Shown: piece by piece, positions 17,401 to 22,744 of the stretch | How positions within the stretch are numbered: position 1 is the stretch's first letter | Layout of the letters: each line of letters starts with the position of its first letter | Source of the DNA: a virus | Strand: one strand, 5' to 3' | IMG/VR virus record: IMGVR_UViG_3300034061_006146 | Location: 1-56,447 of that record | Length of the DNA stretch: 56,447 nucleotides | Notes under the pieces: generated by a model | Told to the model about the DNA's origin: nothing | The model's database searches: none | What the model saw: the letters and a program-made list of their open reading frames with translations, nothing else | Translations under genes and position numbers: made by a program

Positions 17401-17545
17401 TGAAGTTCTTGAAAATAATGCAGGTATTATTGATATTATTGTTGATTTTCCAAGAGGTATTCACAAGTTCATCAATCGTATTACAATCACAAGAGCTGGT
17501 GGCCAATTGGCTTCTAACTCTACTGGATTTACGCCTTCATTCTAA
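14453..17545 (+). CDS. 18: Tail sheath protein, gp18-like, enlarged
   Basis: 1030 residues against 659 in T4 gp18. The N-terminus (residues 1-100, with GVYTVEIDES, STGRLVIGSSKKGP, FALNLLPV) and the C-terminal 300 residues (AFGSG-like GFASGERGGIA, FLEPAGFNLIVRRRGFGVMIF, NVHVREALVTIERDIERILLNFLF, then GIIDIIVDFPRGIHKFINRITIT) are the typical sheath core that interlocks subunits and contracts. The excess lies mainly in the middle (roughly 320-660), which looks beta-rich and surface-like. Two late promoters precede it, and a strong terminator follows 22 bases after the stop, so it is a monocistronic late unit. Confidence 0.9.
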   Translation: MAEKLNLNRFKSSGVYTVEIDESTSLSLPLSTGRLVIGSSKKGPINSVVLINDLRALTAVYGENDSKLEKNGSFFHRTIEIALRQGPVFALNLLPVADTDVAYFTTFNTESASNNSNWAANLYQDSLSRFYNTQKLWFADVDAVNKYKNIKLGDSFPATGTADRDANKLLSLVNLSKKAVTAWVRVADTTGYDIKVKEYYKLLGDKVEIPEFLHPDDYISDYFVEIAVVEGDWTDYIRLSKDPVYAQYFNPSGIELSKMNDFLSLREVSVVNRTIGAMIPDFRDLTGAVSAIDTLFNRKFSQGGVFCAIDYKKVDMIDLTNATFDSGSSTEPAAEQRIDLVGYGFDELNTTDVTKQLYTVDNGISTVNPVALIDVMSYRKSAGYEYYFGLDDVDYNSTYAAGETYTVQKLSGPSNLPTGDKYIVATIGSKLYTAWANGFIKTGDTLHYLAGPSATPTTLYLSTDGLVKTQSTGQIKYIEFYAYQDAAFQNQVDAQYITDNVISPAPAYLHIKSTNVTQFKADFDLTDSNYFITTGANNYRFFSPNQVVFTLNPSLYGNTAKKETANAGYSYDSTKRNLIDSFFKVGQWVKAGIIKDANGDQVIRNRSLRIRSVYAQLVTVNYGPSNLPVKTLKYTVTVDTAADANITGIDITPAVLGGNAGLSVYKGIKNYVTDLRGFYVPAMQVDESGLYPNGTADRQNTILDYMFNDTNIASTLADNETLDYRYIIDSYEGQIWSASKQQLAQLAANHGKALAILNAPSFAQYERSIDPSFIDVNTNLVSAEYISTGGNLSTNPSYTFGFASGERGGIAISSYTAYFMPNLVIFEGGRNKSIPPAAYVANTYMKKYSSGNTFSIVAGKRGIITEPEITGVEYDLTNGDRDFLEPAGFNLIVRRRGFGVMIFSNNTGYQKVKSALNNVHVREALVTIERDIERILLNFLFDFNDTTTRLRVKTLVKNYLTAVQDARGIATFDVIFDDSNNGTEVLENNAGIIDIIVDFPRGIHKFINRITITRAGGQLASNSTGFTPSF

Positions 17546-17567
17546 AAGACGAACTCTATTTAATAAC

Positions 17568-17594
17568 AAAAGGACTCCATTGGAGTCCTTTTTT
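17568..17594 (+). terminator. Strong terminator after tail sheath
   Basis: Perfect 12-bp inverted repeat AAAAGGACTCCA / TGGAGTCCTTTT with a single central T, followed by more T. A classic intrinsic terminator for the sheath gene. The A-run on the left arm also makes it usable on the minus strand. Confidence 0.9.
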
Positions 17595-17599
17595 GTTTA

Positions 17600-17650
17600 G
17601 GGCCGTCCGGAAACAGCATTCCACCACTCGGTTTAAGTCCGAGAACTTTA
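17600..17650. other. Hairpin-containing gap, tRNA-fragment-like
   Basis: Between the sheath terminator and the nucleotidase stop lies a more GC-rich stretch with the hairpin CTCGG-TTTAAGT-CCGAG (17626-17642), a 5-bp stem and 7-base loop like a T-arm. No matching acceptor stem or anticodon arm was found on either strand, so it is not called as a tRNA. It may be the 3' end structure of the minus-strand operon. Confidence 0.4.
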
Positions 17651-18247
17651 GTCTTCAACTGGGCCTACCATCTCTTCAACTACACGAATCGTATCAGTTG
17701 AATCGTTATGCAGGACTCCAATACCACCAGCTTTGGTCCATTTTTCCAATTTTCGAGAAAAGTCGTCAATTAGAACTGGCTCTTTGCCCAATAGAGTTTT
17801 AGCAGGTTGTACGTACTCATGCTTATGATTTGCCAAGATGAATCTAGTTTCTTTTGTAAAATCGGCTGGGTCCTTCACTGCCTCTTGATCAATTCCCAAA
17901 TGGCGTTTTACCCATTTAGTCTTACCCGCAAAACAGCCTGGGTGTTTACTTGGTGAAGATAGGATGATTGGATCGTACCGCTTAAGATAGTCCCATAATT
18001 CTCTACCGTCTTTCATCCACTGTAAATTTTCCCAAAAAGATTCTCCAAGCTCGTCAATTAACGGCCATAATGAATCTTTGCCATGGGCCTTTTCATAGTC
18101 CTTTGGCGAAAGTTTTTCAGTATTACTAGGCAGTTCAATAAAGCCTCTATTGAAATCAACTAAGACTCCGTCTAGATCACAAAAAATCCTAAAATCATTT
18201 GACTTTTCTTCATTCACGAACTGTGTGAAACTTTTAAGATTGCTCAT
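17648..18247 (-). CDS. HAD-family 5'(3')-deoxyribonucleotidase-like, with N-terminal tag
   Basis: 199 residues. Residues 1-15 (MSNLKSFTQFVNEEK) form a tag of the F-x-x-F-V-x-E type shared with other genes here. The catalytic domain starts at about 20: CDLDGVLVDF (D24, D26), motif II PIILSSPSK, then KTLLGKEPVLIDDFSRKLEKW with the late acidic motif. DLDGVLVDF is typical of deoxyribonucleotidases and related small HAD phosphatases, which dephosphorylate dNMPs. Its ATG overlaps the GroES stop by 14 bases. There is no alternative start after the tag, so the tag belongs to the protein. If the tag works as in T4 internal proteins, the enzyme may be packaged in the head. Confidence 0.8.
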   Translation of the reverse strand: MSNLKSFTQFVNEEKSNDFRIFCDLDGVLVDFNRGFIELPSNTEKLSPKDYEKAHGKDSLWPLIDELGESFWENLQWMKDGRELWDYLKRYDPIILSSPSKHPGCFAGKTKWVKRHLGIDQEAVKDPADFTKETRFILANHKHEYVQPAKTLLGKEPVLIDDFSRKLEKWTKAGGIGVLHNDSTDTIRVVEEMVGPVED

Positions 18248-18566
18248 TTAATTCAAATTGTGTTTCTTGATCCTTATTGATTATGGCTAAGAGATCATTC
18301 GCCATTACTAGGTGATAATTACTACCGTCCCATTTTACATCAAGTCCAGAATATCGTTGGTACAAAACTCTGTCCCCAACCTTAACTGGGCATTTTGAAT
18401 TATCTGCGACAAGATGGCCTAGTCCGATTACTTTACCTGTGTTAGGTCTTTTTCTTGCATCCACCGATAATACAATGCCGGTTTCTGTTTTAGTTTCAAC
18501 TGAATCAGGTAAAACTAGGATTCTTTCAAATAAAGGAATAAATCCGTTTTGAATGTCTATGCTCAT
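18234..18566 (-). CDS. groES: GroES-like co-chaperonin
   Basis: 110 residues of the Cpn10 family: opening IPLFERILVLPD, a mobile-loop region with TETGIVLSVDA, GKVIGLGHLV, VKVGDRVLYQRYSGLDVKWDGSNYHLV and a final ANDLLAIIN match GroES in order. T4 replaces GroES with the unrelated-looking gp31 to fold its capsid protein; here the protein is clearly GroES-like in sequence. Its ATG overlaps the FEN stop by one base (TAATG). A GroEL gene lies about 13.5 kb away on the same strand. The C-terminal 12 residues are an acidic/polar extension compared with E. coli GroES (97 residues). Confidence 0.92.
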   Translation of the reverse strand: MSIDIQNGFIPLFERILVLPDSVETKTETGIVLSVDARKRPNTGKVIGLGHLVADNSKCPVKVGDRVLYQRYSGLDVKWDGSNYHLVMANDLLAIINKDQETQFELNEQS

Positions 18567-19675
18567 TAGCTCTTGTAATTTTTTTTAAATTTATAGTAAT
18601 TAAACTTACGTCTTACTGTTAAATCTACGCTTTGTTTGATCGATTCTAATACTTCAGTTGGAAAAACTGCTGTGCTTAAACGGATTAGTGTCTTGTTACG
18701 ATTAAGGTTATTCTCGATCGTCTTCCATTCACCTGGTTCCTTTATTTTTAGAACGTCACATGTAACTTCACGTAAAACATCAATGAAACCCTGATCACCT
18801 GAATCAATTAGAGATGTGATGTCTTTCCAATTGTAAGATTCACGCAAATGCTCAATTATTTTAGTCACCTTGGCCGGAGTCATTTTTGGATGAACTCTTG
18901 GAATATTATCTGAGGAATCACCAGCTAGACATTTGGTTATAATGTCTAGAGTTGGGTCAACTGTTAGATGTTTATAGTCCTTTTGTGTCAAATCGTTAAT
19001 TATGTTAACGATTGCAGAGTTATCGATTGACTCAATGTCAAAATTGAATAAATCGATCTCGGCTTCTTGGACTTGACCAAAATCTTCAGTTGTGTAGATC
19101 TTTTTATACTTAGTCATTTGTTTAGGCATTATCAGAATCACTTTACGCTTGTTGCTTTCAAGTAATTGAGTTAAATCCTTATCTACTGACCAAATACAAA
19201 TATCTTCTCTTAGGTTTTCGCAAATGTAAGCGATTAGATCATCGCCTTCCGCTCCTGGAACTCGGTTAACAACTATCCCATATTCTTCAGAGATTGTGTT
19301 TAAAATTTCAGTTTGGAAGTATTCAAAGAAAAGATAGATCTTATCGTCGTATTTACGTTGGCCCTTATAAGAAAAATCTCCCTCTCCATGAGTTTCAAAA
19401 TGCTCCTTAATGTATTTCTTTCTCCAACTCTTAGAGTCAAAAACAAAAAATACAGAACTGATGTTTTCCTTAAAAGGAGCAAGGATACTTCCGAGGTAAT
19501 TTACTGAAAAAGCTCTGAATGTATCCTTGCTTACCTGCTTAAGCATGAATTTATCGTCATTCAACAGATCAGAGACGTAATACTTTTCGCCCACGCGCTT
19601 GTCATTAGCTAGGATATTCTTCGCTATGCTAACGGCTACGTTAAGAAAGGCATTTCCATCAATGATTAAATTCAT
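18566..19675 (-). CDS. rnh: FEN-family 5'-3' exonuclease / RNase H
   Basis: 369 residues (T4 Rnh is 305). FEN/5'-nuclease motifs: LIIDGNAFLN at the N-terminus, VFFVFDSKSWRKK, a basic bridge region, VPGAEGDDLIAYI (acidic metal ligands), WSVDKDLTQLL and LAGDSSDNIPRVHPKMTPAKVTKII with the helix-hairpin-helix. It removes RNA primers and flaps during lagging-strand synthesis. The order SSB, small gene, FEN matches T4 (32, 59, 33, dsbA, rnh) in outline. It is followed with one-base overlap by GroES. Confidence 0.88.
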   Translation of the reverse strand: MNLIIDGNAFLNVAVSIAKNILANDKRVGEKYYVSDLLNDDKFMLKQVSKDTFRAFSVNYLGSILAPFKENISSVFFVFDSKSWRKKYIKEHFETHGEGDFSYKGQRKYDDKIYLFFEYFQTEILNTISEEYGIVVNRVPGAEGDDLIAYICENLREDICIWSVDKDLTQLLESNKRKVILIMPKQMTKYKKIYTTEDFGQVQEAEIDLFNFDIESIDNSAIVNIINDLTQKDYKHLTVDPTLDIITKCLAGDSSDNIPRVHPKMTPAKVTKIIEHLRESYNWKDITSLIDSGDQGFIDVLREVTCDVLKIKEPGEWKTIENNLNRNKTLIRLSTAVFPTEVLESIKQSVDLTVRRKFNYYKFKKNYKS

Positions 19676-19682
19676 GTTTGTT

Positions 19683-19976
19683 TTATTTAGGTTGTTCTAC
19701 ATTAGGTTGAGGTTTGCTCAACGTTTTAATAGCCTTTGCGATTAGCTCAGCTTCATCTAAGTTAAACACTCCTTTTGCTTGGCAATGGTTAGCTGATGAA
19801 ATTAGCACAAGCACTGCATGTTCGGGAGTTAGGTTTGCCAAGAATTTTTCGTAATCAGCTTGGTCAGTGTAACTTATTGAAGAAAGTAATGTTGCAATCG
19901 GCTGAGGATTACCCTCAGCTTGAGGAGTTTCAACGATAGTTTCTTCTACTGTAGTTGGGTTTTTCTTATTTGCCAT
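19683..19976 (-). CDS. Small unknown protein between SSB and FEN genes
   Basis: 97 residues: a polar Thr/Glu/Pro N-terminal tail (1-30), then a compact helical domain (about 35-88: YEKFLANLTPEHAVLVLIS...LDEAELIAKAIKTL), and a short Pro/Gln tail. No family was recognised. In T4 the genes between 32 and rnh are 59 (helicase loader), 33 (late co-activator) and dsbA. Because the window contains a gp55-like factor, a gp33-like partner must exist somewhere and this is a positional candidate, without sequence support. Confidence 0.7.
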   Translation of the reverse strand: MANKKNPTTVEETIVETPQAEGNPQPIATLLSSISYTDQADYEKFLANLTPEHAVLVLISSANHCQAKGVFNLDEAELIAKAIKTLSKPQPNVEQPK

Positions 19977-19991
19977 GTTATTTGGATATTT

Positions 19992-21050
19992 TTATAGATC
20001 TGCGAATAAATCGTCTAGGTCATCAGATTTTGCCGGAGCTGATTTTGCTGGAGCGGCCTTTGCTGCTGGAGCAGGATCACTTGCGAAATCATCATCGAGA
20101 TCGATTGACATTGAACTTGATTTTGCGGCTGGCGCTGGAGAGAATTCAATATCTTCTCCCATTGGAGCCTGAGAACGATTTACTGGTTTTGAGTTAGTAA
20201 AGTGCTTCTTCATTCTCTCGTCCTTTGTGTTTGCAACCAAGTTTTCAATGATTTGCTTGTAAGGAACGATTGCTTTAATGTAGTCTGCAACCTTTTCATA
20301 CTCAGAGTCGGTCCATTCTTTCAAGAAGTATTGGCTCATGTCTGGCGAATTCTTTTTAAAGTATTCACTAGTGAATTGCATTACCTTAGGATCAGTAGAA
20401 ACTGGAATTTCTTTACCTCCATGAGTAATGATTAATGGGCTAACTTCATTCATGAATTTACTTGAGCTGAAATCTCTCCATGCTTTAGTTTTACGCTTGA
20501 TAACCAATACGAAATCCTTACCTTGTGTAAGAGAGAATGGATTGATTTTTTGAGTCGTTACTAATTCAGACTCTGGATTAATTTCTTGCTGAATCAAGTT
20601 ATCAATTGTGTAACCGTATGAGTACACTTTGATTTGACCTTCCAAGTTAGGAAACTGAGGGTCTTTCTTGATGTAGACACAAGAATAGTAATTGTAATAA
20701 CGATTGAAGTACTTTTGAATTTCCTCAACGATTTGAGGTTCCTCGTTTTTCAAACGTTTCAACTCTAGGTCTAACGTCCAAAGAATTGATGAAGCTCCCG
20801 TTGTTGAAGGGCAGTCCACATACAATTTTTCATTGGTTAGCGGGTTGATTAGCTTAGCTGCATACTTTTTGTAGCGGCTTTTAGACGGATCCGTTACCCA
20901 TGGGATAAAACGAATTACCGATTTGTAAATACCGTTCTGACCTTGGTCTGGACCGGGATTGTACATGTTCTCGTCAACTTTACGAGCAGCAGATGATGAT
21001 TTTCCTGAGAAATCATCGAGATTGAGATTGAATAGATCTTCCATGTTCAA
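19992..21050 (-). CDS. 32: Single-stranded DNA-binding protein, gp32-like
   Basis: 352 residues (T4 gp32 is 301). A short N-terminal segment is followed by the gp32-type core: YKSVIRFIPW, KYAAKLINPLTNEKLYVDCP, FNRYYNYYSCVYIKKDPQFPNLEGQIKVYSYG, INPFSLTQGKDFVLVIKRK. The C-terminus is an Ala/Pro/Ser linker ending in the acidic tail DDLDDLFADL that recruits partners. The Cys3His zinc ligands of T4 gp32 are not evident (only two widely spaced Cys). It coats ssDNA in replication and recombination. The gene has its own upstream gap with a terminator separating it from the Hc1-like gene. Confidence 0.9.
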   Translation of the reverse strand: MNMEDLFNLNLDDFSGKSSSAARKVDENMYNPGPDQGQNGIYKSVIRFIPWVTDPSKSRYKKYAAKLINPLTNEKLYVDCPSTTGASSILWTLDLELKRLKNEEPQIVEEIQKYFNRYYNYYSCVYIKKDPQFPNLEGQIKVYSYGYTIDNLIQQEINPESELVTTQKINPFSLTQGKDFVLVIKRKTKAWRDFSSSKFMNEVSPLIITHGGKEIPVSTDPKVMQFTSEYFKKNSPDMSQYFLKEWTDSEYEKVADYIKAIVPYKQIIENLVANTKDERMKKHFTNSKPVNRSQAPMGEDIEFSPAPAAKSSSMSIDLDDDFASDPAPAAKAAPAKSAPAKSDDLDDLFADL

Positions 21051-21104
21051 AAATGATTTAATTTATAAAATTGTACTAAAAAACCGTAAGTAGTTTCAAA
21101 AAAT

Positions 21105-21131
21105 AAGGGCGAGTTTTTTAGACCCGCCCTT
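21105..21131 (-). terminator. Terminator after the Hc1-like gene
   Basis: 7-bp stem AAGGGCG / CGCCCTT with a 13-base loop. On the minus strand it is followed by a T-rich run. It closes the late cluster at 21156-22678 before gp32. Confidence 0.75.
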
Positions 21132-21155
21132 TAATGTGAACTTTTTATTAAGATA

Positions 21156-21347
21156 TTAAGCTTTAGGCTCGTTAGTCTTTGCTTCTTGAACGTGAGTTCT
21201 GCCGGCTTGACAAACTGCTTTAATATCTTGCAAAAGTTTACGAGTTCTAGTTCCAGCAGACTTGTTACCTTTTTCGTAGAACTTCACAGTTTCGTTTTCA
21301 AGTTGAGAAACTGCTTCTTTTAATTCAGTTAACCATTGTGGTGTCAT
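21156..21347 (-). CDS. Histone H1 / Hc1-like small DNA-binding protein
   Basis: 63 residues. The central VKFYEKGNKSAGTRTRKLL closely resembles the Hc1-type bacterial histone-H1-like family found widely in Bacteroidota (E-K-G-N-K-x-A-G-T-R-x-R-K). These proteins are small, helical and basic and bind or condense DNA. The C-terminus is polar. It lies downstream of two genes whose cluster starts at a late-promoter motif and is followed by a terminator, so late expression is likely. A role in genome condensation or packaging, or in manipulating the host nucleoid, is inferred. It has one Cys (CQAG) near residue 46. Confidence 0.8.
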   Translation of the reverse strand: MTPQWLTELKEAVSQLENETVKFYEKGNKSAGTRTRKLLQDIKAVCQAGRTHVQEAKTNEPKA

Positions 21348-21401
21348 AATTTCAAAGATTTTTTGTATCTTATATAATAAAAATTCACCCGGTTTTAAAT
21401 T

Positions 21402-22127
21402 TTAATAAACTTTGTTGGAAAATTTGGCTTCTGGATAGACTTGTTTTGTGAATTTTATCCATGCCCTAATGACTTTATTGAATTGTTCGTTAGTTAGCAA
21501 GCCAGACTTAGTGAAAGGTCTCAGATAGAGTTCAAACTCTTGATCTATTGGAATTCTCTTTCGGACGGCGGATGCATGCATACCGGCAACCATTGCTGGA
21601 ATTTCGTCAGACAGTAAAAAATACTTATATGAGGACTCTGCGCCCGATCTAACCTTTCCTGGCGTTTTAATTATGTGGCCAGTTCTACGGTTGATTCCGG
21701 TTTGGAGCAGATGTTCTATTTCGTGCCTAACGTATTCAACCAATTTATGATTAAGCGTCTCATAACTTAGAGGTTCTGCATCTGGGCTAATGTATAGAAC
21801 TAATTCTAGTTCAGGTTCATCGTAATCTGAAGCATTTGGGATGTAAGCGTTCGCATCTAGTGCAAAACCGTTATCTTCAAAATTTAAAACTTCCCAAGGT
21901 AGAGTTTTAAAGTGAGCTGATCTTCGTGGATTAAATTGAACTACTCTTTTAACTATAAAATTTAGACTAAACTCCAATGGATCAGAATACGTGAATTCTT
22001 TGTGAATTGCTTTTCCTGGCTTGGTACCAGCAGTACTTTTCACAATCGAGAAAAGATCGTGAGCTATTGCAATGGCAAGAGAATCAAACTTTGATTCATA
22101 TATGAAGTTACTAAAGCGCTTTATCAT
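21402..22127 (-). CDS. HExxH metalloprotease-like protein with N-terminal tag
   Basis: 241 residues starting MIKRFSNFIYESKF, which fits the F-x-x-F-I-x-E tag with a possible protease site after E11. A zinc-protease motif is present as VRHEIEHLLQ (H135, E136, H139), followed about 35 residues on by DEIPAMVAGMHA, where E175 could be the third ligand as in gluzincin-type enzymes. The N-terminal domain is mixed alpha/beta. The ATG overlaps the stop of the upstream Pro-rich gene (ATGA). No named peptidase family was recognised. Head-internal location is inferred from the tag; a substrate cannot be guessed. Confidence 0.7.
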   Translation of the reverse strand: MIKRFSNFIYESKFDSLAIAIAHDLFSIVKSTAGTKPGKAIHKEFTYSDPLEFSLNFIVKRVVQFNPRRSAHFKTLPWEVLNFEDNGFALDANAYIPNASDYDEPELELVLYISPDAEPLSYETLNHKLVEYVRHEIEHLLQTGINRRTGHIIKTPGKVRSGAESSYKYFLLSDEIPAMVAGMHASAVRKRIPIDQEFELYLRPFTKSGLLTNEQFNKVIRAWIKFTKQVYPEAKFSNKVY

Positions 22128-22678
22128 TTATGGGTTACGAAAATTAGGTCAAGCTTAGAAGTAGACGGAATTAATTTAGTATCATAATCAACGTCAACAT
22201 CGCCTCGATCTTTACCTAGTTTATTTGAGGTTGCGGCTCCTTTTAATTTATCAAATAGAGTCTTTTCAATCTGTTTTTTACCGCTTACTGCTTGAGACAA
22301 ATCATCTTTGTTTGTATCTAGCTTGGAATCAGTGATCCATTTGTCAAGATCAGCTTGATTGATTTCGTATTCTTTGTATCTCTTTACTCCGCCGCCATCA
22401 GCATACTTAGAGTGCCAAGGTTTATCGGCATCTAAAAATACAACTTTAAATACTGAAGTTGTAGCGGTTGGAGCAGGCGCATTTGGATCAGGGGGTAGTG
22501 TTGCACCGGCTAACGGGTCAGACATTGGCGCTCCTCCTAAATCAGGAGGTGGCGGTGGAGGTGATGATAACGGATCAGCCTCTGGAGCTGGAGCAGGTTC
22601 AGCAGCTGGTTCCGGGGCTGGAGCTGTCTCTTCTTCCTCCAGTAATAACTTGAATTTGTCAAATGATAGTATTTCCAT
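22124..22678 (-). CDS. Pro/Ala-rich protein with N-terminal tag
   Basis: 184 residues from the ATG at 22678. An upstream in-frame ATG at 22723 would place the start inside the terminator and upstream of the late-promoter motif, so it is rejected. The start MEILSFDKFKLLLEEEE is a variant of the F-x-x-F tag. Residues about 18-75 are Pro/Ala/Glu low-complexity with a poly-Pro run. The C-terminal 105 residues form a folded-looking basic domain (SVFKVVFLDADKPWHSKYADG...). Function unknown; the architecture suits a virion or head-internal protein. It is translationally coupled to the metalloprotease-like gene. Confidence 0.7.
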   Translation of the reverse strand: MEILSFDKFKLLLEEEETAPAPEPAAEPAPAPEADPLSSPPPPPPDLGGAPMSDPLAGATLPPDPNAPAPTATTSVFKVVFLDADKPWHSKYADGGGVKRYKEYEINQADLDKWITDSKLDTNKDDLSQAVSGKKQIEKTLFDKLKGAATSNKLGKDRGDVDVDYDTKLIPSTSKLDLIFVTHK

Positions 22679-22684
22679 GGTAGT

Positions 22685-22696
22685 ATTATTTATAAA
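22685..22696 (-). promoter_or_regulatory. Late promoter (TATAAATA) for the tagged-protein cluster
   Basis: The minus strand reads TTTATAAATAAT, an exact T4 late box, only 8 bases before the ATG at 22678. Other late boxes here are 20-25 bases from their start codon, so this transcript would be nearly leaderless. Confidence 0.6.
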
Positions 22697-22700
22697 CCAA

Positions 22701-22725
22701 AAATGGGGACACAAGGCCCCCATTT
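22701..22725 (-). terminator. Terminator after nrdA
   Basis: 8-bp stem AAATGGGG / CCCCATTT with a 9-base loop, followed on the minus strand by further T. It separates the reductase operon from the late cluster. Confidence 0.8.
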
Positions 22726-22744
22726 GATTGAAATTACGTTAAAT

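Noticed and set aside
17600-17650. Possible tRNA (T-arm-like CTCGG-TTTAAGT-CCGAG)
   Set aside because: Loop lacks the conserved TTC, and no acceptor stem, D-arm or anticodon arm could be paired on either strand; the preceding bases belong to the sheath terminator.
19683-19976. gp33 late co-activator
   Set aside because: Position fits but no sequence similarity to gp33 was seen, so it is left as unknown.
22679-22723. Upstream ATG start at 22723 for the Pro/Ala-rich gene
   Set aside because: It lies in the nrdA terminator and upstream of the TATAAATA box, and its extra residues are untypical; the tagged start at 22678 is preferred.
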